The notes beneath the pieces were generated by a model. It made no database searches, was not told the origin of the DNA, and worked only from the letters and a program-made list of their open reading frames with translations. From positions 682,001-746,000 of the forward strand of contig CAJINV010000009.1 in the NCBI GenBank assembly GCA_905178155.1: 64,000 nucleotides of DNA. The letters are read 5' to 3'. Made by a program: the position numbers and the translations under genes. Source of the DNA: Amoebophrya sp. A120 (lineage: Eukaryota; Sar; Dinophyceae; Syndiniales; Amoebophryaceae). Position 1 is the stretch's first letter; each line of letters opens with the position of its first letter. Below, piece after piece: positions 53,924-64,000 of the stretch.

Positions 53924-54530
53924 TAGAAGAGGATTCTGTCGTGGTGTGCTGTATCACTCGTGTGATTTTATGGATATGATTGTGCTGGTGGCCCCTGCAG
54001 CAGTCGCCGCTCCGCTGTATCAAATATTATTCGAGGATGAAGTAGAACAACAAAAGCGCATATGTTGTTCTTGATCTTGTTTTTTCGTTTTCATTTTGAT
54101 GTAAAGGTAAAGCGCTAGTAACGCTAAGGTGTGCGTGTCAAACTGAAGTAGTGTCTAGCTCTAGTGGTTTTCGAATAATCATTATTCCGCCATTGATTAA
54201 GAAACACAGAGAGCACACGGAGAATCACATTCGGGCTACCAAAAGTGAAGCGTTCATTTCTGGGCCTCCTCCCTCCGTTTTTCAAGTGTTCAGCTTAAGA
54301 TCATCCCTTTTCCAAACCAGCATCGAGAAGAGTGGTGAGTGTTTGCTTTCTGTCCGTGTCCGTTCAATATATGATAGCCGCGAAAATAAACAAAAGCACC
54401 GGGCATGTCAAGAGCAATTGTGGATTTTCGACTTGGTCTTGGTCGCGCAGCAACTAAGTACAGTGATTCATGATACGCATACCTTAGGAAATAGACAGGA
54501 GTTTCTCAACCGAGTACAAGACGCTCGAAG
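53924..54530. other. intergenic region, nothing recognised
   Basis: Short random frames only. Confidence 0.4.
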
Positions 54531-56462
54531 ATGTTCCCACGATCCCGGAAAGCCGTGTTTGTCACGCTAGAGTACGCAGACCCGATCTTTAGTGGCAATG
54601 GCGTGTATAGCCGGTCGATCGTGCAGGGTCTGCTGGCGAAAGGCTTTGACGTGCTCGTTCTTTGCGGCACCGACGGAGATGCCACCTCCAGCAGGTATGA
54701 TCCCTTTTCTCCGTGTGACCAAGAGGCTGGCCTCGTGGTTCCGGAAAACGGGAGCCGACGCCAACAGCAGAAGGACGTTGTTAGTACTAGAGACTCAAAC
54801 CCTATTAACCAGTCCGGGAGGCTGAAGGTCGTGGCTTTCCCGCTCAAAACGTGGAGGCGCTTGGACCGAGGGTCGGACTGGGAGGGGTTGTGCACCCACG
54901 TCGAGCACAACTTCGACCGAGTTTGTCAAGAAATCGATCTACTGTGTGGTACAAGCTGGCGCACTTCACCAACTACGCCGCCGGGGGAAGAACGAAATAC
55001 AGAGGCGGTAGCTGCAGATCAACATGATGCAGCTACCGCTAGTACGAAGAACACCGACGCACCGCTTCCGTACCTGATCGCTGTGGACTGGACGGGCGCA
55101 CACACGGCGGCGCGGTTGCAAGCAGCTCTGGCTGCGAAGCACGGCGGAAATGTGCTCGCAAAGCAGTTCCAGCAGTCGATCTTGTTTGTTTTTCGTATCT
55201 TCTGCGCTTCCACCTGTTTCGAGTTTTCCGCGGACGACCGGGCGTTTTACCGGTCGATGGAAACGAAGGCCGCTACCGAGTTCGCGGACAAAATAATTTG
55301 CTGTAGCACCATCGACTGCGAGCTACTGAAAACAAGTTTGGGCATAATTGACGCTTTCGCGTCCGAGAACGGCGAAGACGAAAAGATTGGTCCTGCCCCG
55401 CCAGCAGCAGCACCTATATTATCGCTGAATCCACCACTGCGAGAAGGCTTCGAGGAAAGTGTGAAGGCCGCAGTTGTTCCGGAAACGAAGCAGCCACCAG
55501 CTACGCGAAGCAAGCTGCTTTGCTGCTGCCGATTGTCTCCAGAAAAGCGGGTGGATTTTTTTGTGGACGTCTTGTGCACACAGAAAGTCCAGGACTTTCT
55601 TCGTCAAGTAAATGAAGTTCTTCCAGCTACACTAGAACACTCAGCACCAGAAAAATTGCAAGTAGACGACGCCTCTACAACTTCCACCATAATTACCCAA
55701 GCCGAAGGCCAAAGCGAACTTCTGGTTCTGTGCGAAGCAAAATATTCTTCTTCTTCTTCAAACCCGAGACGAGCAGTGGTCGTTCCTTACATTATCGGCT
55801 CCGCCAATACCCCTTGGGCACAGGAGCACGTGATCGACAGGTTACGAACCACCGGTGCCTATCGGCTCGTTTTCGAAACGCGCGGGACACCAACCGCCGC
55901 AGCGCCAGGTGATGGATCTGATGGACAAGCGCATCAACAAGAAAATGATCCCCGTCCAAAAATCATCATACGTGATTTCATGGCAGCTGACGAGCTGAGA
56001 GCGGTTTTCAAAGAAACAATTTTGAATTTCCATCCGGCCTTGTACGATTCCTACGCTATGACGATAGTGGAGGCAGCGGCTTGCGGGACGCCTAGTCTAC
56101 TGCACCGGGAGAACACGGTCGGCGCGGCTGACGTGTTGGGGGAAGAGGGTATCTATCGTGTCGGCATGACTGATTGCGAAGCTTGTGCAGATCGACTCAT
56201 TGAGATATTGAAGAATGAATTAGAGGTAGCTAAAACTACTAGTACTTCTGAGGAACAATTCGAAGGAATTGGAACTAGTACAACTAGCACGAAGAAGAAT
56301 TATGCACTGCCGAGTACAGATGTCGCTAGCTGCGCACAGCGAAAAGCCTTAGCATACAGTACTAGCGAGTTCTCTGCCAGTCTGGAAAATTTGATAGTCT
56401 CACCAGCTGCCAATGGGCGTGAACAACTGGACCCATTACAATTACGAGGTAAAGAGAAATGA
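54531..56462 (+). CDS. GT-B fold glycosyltransferase, GT4-like, 643 aa
   Basis: ATG 54531 to TGA 56460-56462, one exon. The N-terminal Rossmann half begins RKAVFVTLEYADPIFSGNGVYSRSIVQGLLAKGFDVLVLCG, the typical acceptor-side start of GT4 enzymes (glycine loop followed by a long helix). The second half has CCCRLSPEKRVDFFVDVL (the usual R-x-x-x-x-K-G/R strand-loop) and the nucleotide-sugar-binding FHPALYDSYAMTIVEAAACGTPSLL near residues 498-523, with the paired glutamate context E-x7-E reduced. Inserts rich in Ser/Thr/Ala make it longer than the usual 380-450 aa. Substrate and acceptor cannot be read from the sequence. No signal peptide, so probably cytosolic. Confidence 0.85.
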   Translation: MFPRSRKAVFVTLEYADPIFSGNGVYSRSIVQGLLAKGFDVLVLCGTDGDATSSRYDPFSPCDQEAGLVVPENGSRRQQQKDVVSTRDSNPINQSGRLKVVAFPLKTWRRLDRGSDWEGLCTHVEHNFDRVCQEIDLLCGTSWRTSPTTPPGEERNTEAVAADQHDAATASTKNTDAPLPYLIAVDWTGAHTAARLQAALAAKHGGNVLAKQFQQSILFVFRIFCASTCFEFSADDRAFYRSMETKAATEFADKIICCSTIDCELLKTSLGIIDAFASENGEDEKIGPAPPAAAPILSLNPPLREGFEESVKAAVVPETKQPPATRSKLLCCCRLSPEKRVDFFVDVLCTQKVQDFLRQVNEVLPATLEHSAPEKLQVDDASTTSTIITQAEGQSELLVLCEAKYSSSSSNPRRAVVVPYIIGSANTPWAQEHVIDRLRTTGAYRLVFETRGTPTAAAPGDGSDGQAHQQENDPRPKIIIRDFMAADELRAVFKETILNFHPALYDSYAMTIVEAAACGTPSLLHRENTVGAADVLGEEGIYRVGMTDCEACADRLIEILKNELEVAKTTSTSEEQFEGIGTSTTSTKKNYALPSTDVASCAQRKALAYSTSEFSASLENLIVSPAANGREQLDPLQLRGKEK

Positions 56463-56900
56463 AACAGCAATCACTTCTACGTTTCGCTGATGGTATGTTT
56501 TTCGTACTGTGAAAGTTGCCGACTCTGTGCTCGCGCTCGGTGTTGATGACTAAACGCACACAAACGCAAACCTGAGGCGTGAACGGAAATAAGATGCAAG
56601 CGACCAAGGTTTTTTTTTCCCAATGTTGATGGTGTAGCTTTGCATTTCTCTAGTTTTAAGCTAAATCTTCTTGAGAACGATCTGATCAGTGCTTGAGAGC
56701 AGGACAGGAGAGACAATCAATTTGATACTGAGAGAAACAAAATCCTCGACGAGAAAACTCAATCTTAAACACAGAAAGATTTTGATTCAAAGGAGTTTCC
56801 GGTCTTTGTCAGGGAATAGAGCGCACCCAACGTGAGCTACCAGCTTCCCATTTGGAGGCAGTGCGGACGAGCAGGCACAGGACGAGGCTGCCCTATTCAC
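56463..56900. other. intergenic region, nothing recognised
   Basis: The downstream frame is open into this region to about 56832 but has no ATG before 56901. Confidence 0.4.
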
Positions 56901-58742
56901 ATGAAGAAAATTTCGACCGACGCAGCCGAGCTTGGCATTCGGCCATTGGGCCGATGCGTGGTCACTGGGGGGCGCGGCTGGGTCGGAAAGCGTTTGGTTC
57001 ACTATTTGCAAGAGAACGCTGCTGCATTTGGCGTGACAGAAATCATTTCCGCCGACATTGCGCCTTTGTCGTCTTCCAAAAGGTTGTCTACGACCCCTCG
57101 AGATGAAGAAGATCAAGATCGAAAGTGTGCAGAAGCGAAGATGAACAATCTTCAAGTGTCTATTTCAGCCGCGTCTAATAGCACGAACAACGAATTTCCG
57201 CACGTCCGAGAAGTGATTTGCGACGTATCAAATTCTGAAGCCGAGGTCACAGCGCAGCTTTTCACCGAAGACAAAGGGGAACGAGTAGACACCGTTTTCC
57301 ATCTGGCAGCCGTTATTGACCTTCGCACAGAAAAACAGTCCTACTTCGATCACTGTTTGCGCGTCAACTGTGTCGGGACGGAAAATGTTTACAAGGCCTT
57401 TTGCAGTAATGCGGTCAATAAAGCTGCAGGAAAGAGTTGTGTAAAGTCGTCCGCAACCGCACCAGCGAGAACCTCAAGCCCTGGGTGGTCTCCTGCGGGG
57501 ACAACGAGCACCGAGGACGTCGCCTTGGCTCTCAGCTCCGATCGAACAAGCTCCAGCACCTTTGAAGAAGTCTTAGAAGATGCAGGCTGCAGGATCCCTG
57601 TTGGAAAAGCTCGCATGATCCACGTAAGCTCTCACGATGCGACTTACAACTACGATGCCAAGCGGAATTCCAGTGCCAAACCATTTCTAAAAATGACGGC
57701 CTACGGTTCCTCGTTGCAGATAAACTCTCCCTGTCCCTACGCCCGAAGCAAAGCGCGAACTGAGAAAAGGCTACAGGACTTGCACGCTGGAGCGAACCAT
57801 GTGGTCGCTCACGTTAAACAAGAGAACAGTAACAGTGACCGGATTTCTTGCAGCGCCACCTCCTGCGTCGATGGTCATGTTGCGGAAGATCCACAAGAAC
57901 CCAGCAGCGCTAATGTCAACAACATCGACCTGATTTGCGTCCGCCCGACACACGTGTGCGATTTCGGAGAACAATTCTTGCTTGATCCGGTTGCGCGGGA
58001 CCTGAGCACTGTCCCTTTTCGCATTTCGTGCGCGCGAGACAAAAAGATGTCGTTCGTTTCAGTAGAAACGCTGGTCATTGCGCTGGTACAGGCGGCGAGG
58101 GTTGTGGATGCCGCTCGTGTAAACGATCGAGATGCAAAGGCTAGTGGTAGTGTGCTGACTTCTGCATCTCCAGCATTCCCGGTTTACTACGTGAAAGATT
58201 TGGACTGCAATTTCTTCGATTTTTACTTCCGCTACGCGCGGAAGCCGATGCAATTCTCCCCGGCAAGCAGCACGAGAAGCAGAAGACATGCGGCGAGAAT
58301 CCGAAGAAAATCTGCAAAATGTCAAATTTATCTCCCCGCACCGTTCCTCCTAGCCGTTGCCTGGTTAGCGGACGTAGTCTGGCTTGGCGTGTATTCTGTC
58401 TTTCGGGGACGCATATTTGAGCGCCATCCCTTTTTGGGCCTTCGGTACAACGGGGTCTGGTTGCCTTGCTCGGATATGATTTCCGATGATGCAGAAGCAA
58501 GGAGGAGACTCCAGTACAGAAGTAATCAGAAATTGGTTGAAATGGTAGGACTTTCGGACGATGATGGATGTTGTGAAGCAGATGACGATGCTCTTCTTGC
58601 AGCGCGTTTGATGAAGGGAGAGGGGCTAGCATATCAATCCACTTCAGAAATGAAAAAATCTAGCAAGGAGCTCGCTAAGAAACAAAAATGTAAAGCACTC
58701 GACCATGGCTATGGTAATCATGCCCAGAATCTGGCATTGTAG
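56901..58742 (+). CDS. 3beta-HSD/NSDHL-type NAD(P)-dependent sterol dehydrogenase
   Basis: ATG 56901 is the first ATG in the frame, which ends at TAG 58740-58742 (613 aa). The extended SDR signature is present: VVTGGRGWVGKRLV (TGxxGxxG, residues 22-29), VFHLAAVID, NCVGTENVYKA, HVSSHDATYN and the catalytic YxxxK as YARSK (Y280, K284), followed by VRPTHVCDFGEQF. A C-terminal hydrophobic span (FLLAVAWLADVVWLGVYSVF) suggests ER membrane anchoring, as in 3beta-hydroxysteroid dehydrogenases and the sterol C4-decarboxylase NSDHL/ERG26. Ser-rich inserts (residues about 60-95 and 185-225) lengthen it beyond the usual 360-400 aa. The exact sterol substrate is inference. Confidence 0.88.
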   Translation: MKKISTDAAELGIRPLGRCVVTGGRGWVGKRLVHYLQENAAAFGVTEIISADIAPLSSSKRLSTTPRDEEDQDRKCAEAKMNNLQVSISAASNSTNNEFPHVREVICDVSNSEAEVTAQLFTEDKGERVDTVFHLAAVIDLRTEKQSYFDHCLRVNCVGTENVYKAFCSNAVNKAAGKSCVKSSATAPARTSSPGWSPAGTTSTEDVALALSSDRTSSSTFEEVLEDAGCRIPVGKARMIHVSSHDATYNYDAKRNSSAKPFLKMTAYGSSLQINSPCPYARSKARTEKRLQDLHAGANHVVAHVKQENSNSDRISCSATSCVDGHVAEDPQEPSSANVNNIDLICVRPTHVCDFGEQFLLDPVARDLSTVPFRISCARDKKMSFVSVETLVIALVQAARVVDAARVNDRDAKASGSVLTSASPAFPVYYVKDLDCNFFDFYFRYARKPMQFSPASSTRSRRHAARIRRKSAKCQIYLPAPFLLAVAWLADVVWLGVYSVFRGRIFERHPFLGLRYNGVWLPCSDMISDDAEARRRLQYRSNQKLVEMVGLSDDDGCCEADDDALLAARLMKGEGLAYQSTSEMKKSSKELAKKQKCKALDHGYGNHAQNLAL

Positions 58743-59624
58743 GCAACAAGCATTGTCACTCCCTCGGCGCGTACTCACCTAAAGCTGGCGTCGCCGTCGC
58801 CATGCTGTTCCGTCTGTCTGAGAAGCGTCAGTGATAAGTGGAGTAACCATATTTTTGAATGATCTTCCGGTCCTCCTGCTGTTTCTATTCATGCGATCAC
58901 GCATTCATCTGATATCACTAGCACTCGCTGTCGCGCACCAGACGGACGGATATTTTCAGTTTTAGAGAATGTTTTGACAATTAACGACACTGAATAACGC
59001 CAAAAACACCTCAAGAGTAGCTCCGATCATTTTTTGAGAACTGGTCTTGGATCCCTTTCATCATTTGAAGATCTTTACAAAAGGTAAGACCCATGCTGGA
59101 CGACGTTGTCGTGGCCATCAGCATCACAAGAACCAAACGGCGCAGATCCTCCTGTGCATGCCGTCTTTGAATAACGTGGTCTTTTTCGTTTTCATTTCTA
59201 TCCCACGCAAGTTTCTTTGTGATCTGACATTTTAGTCCTAGAAATCGAAATACAGGCATTTTTCTATCACATACCCTCCTGACTGCCCCTCTATTCGTCT
59301 ATGAAGTTGAAGTTAGTACATGATTATGAAAAAATCCACACAGACACACATTCCCCTTACCAGCCAGCAAACATCAACTTGACAAGCGCGGTCAAGATCA
59401 TGAGCTATCCCCCGCCACGAAACAAGAACAGAAGCATGATTGCTAGGCAGAACTACAGAAACAGAGAACGCGTAAAAGATGCGACTCTCGACCCCAAACC
59501 ACGTTCTTTCCACCCTGTGGGGAAAATAAAGCCGAAAGTAGAATAGTCTACTAGTTCTCCCTCTGCCGTCTTAGCCTATCGGCATCAGAAAAGCAAACAA
59601 TATCGCACAACTTGATATCTCGTC
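58743..59624. other. intergenic region
   Basis: Contains an ATG-started 81-codon frame at 59301-59546 (basic, no family recognised) that is too short and unsupported to call. No repeats were seen. Confidence 0.35.
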
Positions 59625-62600
59625 ATGGCAACTTCTCGGAAAGCGAAATTTCGCAAGCTGGCGTCGGCTGACAGCCTGCACAATTCGAACACGAGTGGAG
59701 ATCTGGACATCAACATCGTGACACAGCAGCACCGGCGCGGCCACACAGCCAGTCCACCTCCTGGTGCTAACGGTGGTCACAATAACAATTCCGAAGATGA
59801 CTCCTCGGACGCCGAAGTTGATGGCGACGCGTACTCCTCAGAGGAGGACGAAGACTATTTGTCCAGCGAGTCCGAGTTTGTGCCGCAAGCGAACTACGCT
59901 GGCCTGGACGGAAACAAAGACGAGCTGGAGGATGATTTCGGTGCAATCCAGGACGACGATCTCGACTTCTCGTTCTCAACATCAAGGAACCCAATATTAA
60001 CTCGGAGGAGTGTCGGGCGAGGGAGCGTTGGGAGGAAACAAACCAGGAGGAAACGCTCGCGGTCATCTGGCGGCTTTATGTTTATTAACGGCCGCACTCA
60101 GCATGAAAGAGTCTTCGCGGGAGGAGCAGCAGAAGGTCAAGACGATAGTACCAGCGGTGAACAGCACCAGCGAGAGATGAAAACTCTGGAGCAGCAAAAA
60201 AAGGCAGAATTCCAGCAAAGCCAGAAGCAGCAGCAGTTTCAGGCGGCGGCGTCGCTGTTCAAGAACCTGAAGAACAAGGTCGCCGGTCACATTATTTGGA
60301 ACGCGTTTCAGGACCTGTTTGTCAAGAACCGATCGAAATTCGATCCACGAAAGCTCGCAGCCCACAAACTGAAGGACGAAATCGCGATCGTGGATACCTG
60401 GGTCGAGCAGGGGCGAAAGGAACGGTGGGCGGTGGAAGAGACGAGTCTGTCGAAGGAGAACCATACGACCACCATCTTGAAGGCAATTCTCGGCGGAAAG
60501 GGCGGCGGGAGGTTAGGCGTTGGCTTGGGGACTTCTAGTGCCGCCAGCGCACAGCATTTAGCCCAGCAACTTCTTGACATGTCCAGCACCTCCAACGCCG
60601 CGGCGATCGGCAGCAAGCAGAAGCAACAACGAACAAAAGAGAACTTTGGATCCGCTTCTGCTGCTGCGGATAGCAAAAACGTGGAAACGGAAATAGGCCT
60701 GCATTTGCTGCTCGGAAGCGGGGAGAAGGCTGTGGCGACCGTGAACGCGATCTTGCTGCAACTACACGCGGAGCTGGCGGATACGATCGCGCGAGCAGCG
60801 CTGCGAAATATCGAAGAAGTGGAGGGCCCAGCGTTGAGCAGTACTTATTTGACGCTAGTTTTGCGCGTTTATTTTTTTTTTTGGTTTCATGATCTTCCAC
60901 TTCTTACTTTTCTCGATTTGCAAAATAGTTTTTCGGAACAACGAACAAGTAAAGTGTTGCCGCCGCTTGCTGGTCGTCTCGCACTCCAATTAGGAGATGC
61001 AACGGCACGACTCGCAACCTCATTTGTCGACAGTCCTGACAGAAAAAATCCATTTGAATTCATAACATGCACACTTCAGCCGCGGAGCTTCAGCGCCAGC
61101 GCGACAACCGAACTTCCCGCTTCAAAATGGCGACTGCAGGAACCTCAGCTGCCACAGCAAAAGACGCAGTTGGTGCTGATGACCACGCAGAAAAGGTTGA
61201 TCAGGACGAAAACCCGGCAGGAGCTGCGGAACAGAACAAGGATGAGGATGAAGAGGAAGACTCCGCGTCTGACATAACAATTCCAGATAAAGAGAAAGAG
61301 CGGCTGGAGCGGGTCAGTAAAGTTGCCGAGGTCACGAACCCGCTCACCCTGGAAGTCGACGTCCCCACCTCGGTTTTGTCGTCAATTTCTGCGCTTGCCA
61401 GTATTTCTTCTGGTGGAACTGTGCCGAGCGGGACCGTTTTTGGTGACCATGATCCATTGACCAGCTCCTCCTCCCCAGCGACGCTTTACGACTTTTGCTC
61501 CTCACAGCTCGCGCTCCCAGCGGAAGGTGCAGGTGGCATCAACGACCAGCAGCCTGACGATTTTTTTGTGAGTAATTTTGTGCGGGCCATGGAGCGCAAC
61601 GCCAGCACAATGACAATGGATCGCAACGTGAGCGCGGTCACTGCCGGCACAGTGGGCGGCACAGCCAGCCTCGCAAGCGACGCAGCAGTCGCCTTTCCCC
61701 CACCACTGCCCTCTCCACTAGCTTCGACGGCCACTGTAGGAGGATCGTTAGGCGCGCAACTGCAAAAGGCCCAACGGCAACAGTTCTACCTCTTATCCGC
61801 TCTAGTATACGGCTCAGATGCTGGAGGTTCAGGGGTTGTTGACCAGAGCGGAGGTCCAGTTGTGAGCAGTGAAGGGGCAGCACCAGGAGCAGACTCTGAC
61901 CGAAACAATGTTGCATCTTCTCAAGCGAGAAAATCACCAGAGGTGTCGAGCGAACAAAGGCAGTTGTATTCGAGGCAGTTTCAAGCACTGGCGCAAGCGC
62001 GAATCAAGATTGTCAACGTGGACCCCGGATCCGCACACGAAATGCTGAAGAAGCGCAAGGTTTCGCATAAGCTGCGACAGGTTTTGGACCGGGTGCAGCA
62101 GCAGACGTTGCGGGAAAGGGAAAGACTCCGCGGCATACAGGAACTACTGAAAGCGATCGGCGGAGGAGGATCCGGACAACCACCCGCTCTTGAGGATGTT
62201 ACACCAGGAGAGACGAAGAAGAAAAAAAAGCGCAAATCAGAGAAGTCTCCAAAGAAGAAGAAGCGAGAACAGGCGGGAAAGACCGATGAAGATGATCAGG
62301 AAGAGCGCGGCGTCGATGAGGAAATTATTGAGCTGGAGGACGACGAGCAACTACCTGCTGCAACGCTTGACGCACCGCCCACGAACAACAGGGCGGATAA
62401 CGAGCCACGAACAACAACTATGGGAAATTCTACGGGTGCAGAGGACGCAAGCAAAGTAGCTGGAGAAGAAGATCCAGACTCACCTGCTCCTGCGCTGGAG
62501 GACATCGAGTTTTCGATCGAGGACGACGCACTGGACGAGTTGTCATCCTCTCTCGCATCAAGCGACAGCGAGGACGATGATGCCAACACGACCGGTGACG

Positions 62601-64000
62601 AGATGATGAAAACTTCCCGCAAAACCAAGTCCAAGAAAAACAAAAGAAAAACTAAAACTCCGAAGCAGTTCACGGGTTTGAGCAAAAAAACGAGGCTCGA
62701 AGACCTGCTTTTAGACGTTCAGCAGCAGCAGCAGTCATCGAGCGACATCTTTTGCCACCCTGTCAACAGTGACGGGAATCCTTTTGCGACGGGACCAGAT
62801 TTCGGGCCTTCAGACATCGATCTTCTCGGAGACGGCGGTGCGCAAGGTGGTAAGACAAAAAAGCAGAACTGGACGTCTCGGCTGAATTTGAACGAGTCCA
62901 AAGGCCTCTTATCCCATCCGACCTTTCGGCAATTGATGCACAACGAGACCCAGGATCAAGTGATTGAGTTGGTCGGAAGCACGTCGTTTCGACACAAGCA
63001 GGCGATCAAAGATTTCGAAAACAAGTCGATCGCGCACACGGAATACTGCGAATTTCGCACGCGGCAGCAGTGCGAGCACAACCGCGGGCCCGGGGTGGTG
63101 TGCAAAAAGATCCACTTCAAACGCGTGATCCGCCCCTGGACGGAGTTGGCACTGGGGGATTGCAGTTACTTGAACACCTGCAGGAAAATGAACACTTGCA
63201 AATACGTGCACTACACCCTGGATCTCACCTTCTCGCAGACGCAAGAAATCTCCAGCAAGCTGGGCCAGAACTTCGCCTCCAGCAACCAAAACGCCGCCAG
63301 AGGTGGGGGTGAGGGCGGAACAGCTAACGACGACAGTACTAACGCCAACAAAACCAACAACGCAAATGCGTTGTTGAATGTGGAAGCACAGGACGCGCGG
63401 AAAATCAACGAGTTGCAGATCCGCCACGCGCTCCCTTCGCAGTGGATCAATTGCGACGTGCGGTCGTTCGATTTTGGCATTCTGCACAACCAGGTGGATG
63501 TGATCATGGCGGACCCACCGTGGCACATCCACATGGAGCTTCCCTACGGCACGTTGACGGACGACGAGATGCGGTCCCTACCGATCGAGAAGGTGCACGA
63601 CAACGGCATGATTTTCCTGTGGGTGACCGGGCGCGCCGCGGAGCTGGCTCGGGATTGCATGAAAAAGTGGGGCTACAAGCGCGTCGAGGAGATCATCTGG
63701 GTGAAAACGAACCAGCTGCAGCGCGTGATTCGCACTGGGCGCACGGGCCACTGGCTAAACCACAGCAAGGAACACTGCATCGTGGGGATCAAGGGGAAGC
63801 CGCGCGGCATGAACCGCAATCTGGACTGCGACGTCATCGTGTCCGAGGTGCGCGAGACCTCGCGCAAGCCGGACGAAGTGTACAACCTGATCGAGCGTAT
63901 GTTCCCGACCTCCCTGAAACTCGAGATCTTTGGTCGCCCGCACAACGCGCACCGGAACTGGGTCACGTTGGGCAATCAGCTACTGGGTGTGCACTTGTGC
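59625..64000 (+). CDS. METTL3: METTL3 (MT-A70) mRNA m6A methyltransferase, open at right edge
   Basis: Proposed exons 59625-60840 and 61080-64000+ (1379 codons in the window). The C-terminal part is unmistakable METTL3: two CCCH fingers (residues about 1060-1116, YCEFRTRQQCEHNR and CSYLNTCRKMNTCKYVHY), the catalytic DPPW at 1217-1220 (MADPPWHIHMELPYGT), and WVKTNQLQRVIRTGRTGHW, EHCIVGIKGKPRGMNR and EIFGRPHNAHRNWVTLGNQL. It transfers methyl from SAM to adenine N6 in mRNA, normally with METTL14. The N-terminal 400 residues contain NLKNKVAGHIIWNAFQDLFVKNRSKFDPRK, which I do not recognise. The GT-AG intron 60841-61079 joins the halves in phase. METTL3 could alternatively start at ATG 61067 or 61127, leaving the left half as a separate gene. 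Confidence 0.9.

Noticed and set aside
59047-59235. Basic stretch TKGKTHAGRRCRGHQHHKN reminiscent of a ribosomal protein
   Set aside because: The spacing of cysteines and histidines does not fit L37 or L29, there is no ATG, and the rest of the frame is hydrophobic and random.
59301-59546. 81-codon ATG-started frame before METTL3
   Set aside because: Short, no recognised family, and not supported by composition or neighbours; possible but not callable.
1-64000. CRISPR arrays, prokaryotic operons, ribosome-binding sites, tRNA or rRNA genes
   Set aside because: The DNA is clearly eukaryotic nuclear sequence. No regularly spaced repeats and no cloverleaf or rRNA-like segment were recognised by eye. 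A covariance-model search would be needed to exclude small RNA genes.

Overview
This is a stretch of nuclear DNA from a protist, most likely a syndinian dinoflagellate of the Amoebophrya type (inference). Every convincing gene lies on the + strand over the whole 64 kb, as in dinoflagellate unidirectional gene arrays. Genes are 0.4-2.8 kb apart. Spliceosomal introns are common, proteins carry long low-complexity tails, and coding exons are interrupted by many short inverted-repeat 'introner' elements, as reported for Amoebophrya. TAA, TAG and TGA all act as stops.

Layout, left to right: the 3' end of a possible PH-domain gene (2-184); a small unknown protein (1126-1503); a single-pass membrane protein (1691-2866); a TPR-like protein with an acidic tail (5646-7214); phosphoserine aminotransferase (7967-10446); an ER-lumenal protein with signal peptide and C-terminal KDEL (13158-16570); a possibly myristoylated helical protein (17464-18921); LSm5 (20024-20427); a 1604-residue coiled-coil/disordered protein (21092-26191); a 1358-residue protein with a Sec16-like motif at its N terminus (27218-32588); a multi-exon unknown (33662-about 35888); a 2260-residue membrane protein (37877-45841); a 5'-truncated LINE with target-site duplication (46545-48874); a DGAT2-type acyltransferase (49440-51227); a dCTP pyrophosphatase with a long tail (52028-53923); a GT4-like glycosyltransferase (54531-56462); a 3beta-HSD-type dehydrogenase (56901-58742); and the METTL3 m6A methyltransferase, which runs off the right edge (59625-64000). 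There are no operons. The genes are housekeeping functions from unrelated pathways: serine synthesis, RNA decay/splicing, mRNA methylation, nucleotide clean-up, lipid synthesis and secretion.

The outstanding feature is a set of eleven DNA-transposon-like introners (115-321 bp) inside coding sequence. All begin TAT and end ATA, have terminal inverted repeats and are flanked by a 5-bp target-site duplication (ten perfect, one 3/5). Removing each element plus one duplication copy joins the reading frames on both sides, and this is how the gene models here were built. They form about seven terminal-repeat families. Four families have two copies in this window, in different genes or at different sites. 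Under exact excision six of the eleven allow neither GT-AG nor GC-AG ends, so they imply non-canonical splicing. Most share an internal GCATGACA/TGTCATGC motif although their ends are unrelated. Ordinary GT-AG introns coexist in the same genes. No transposase gene is visible in the window.
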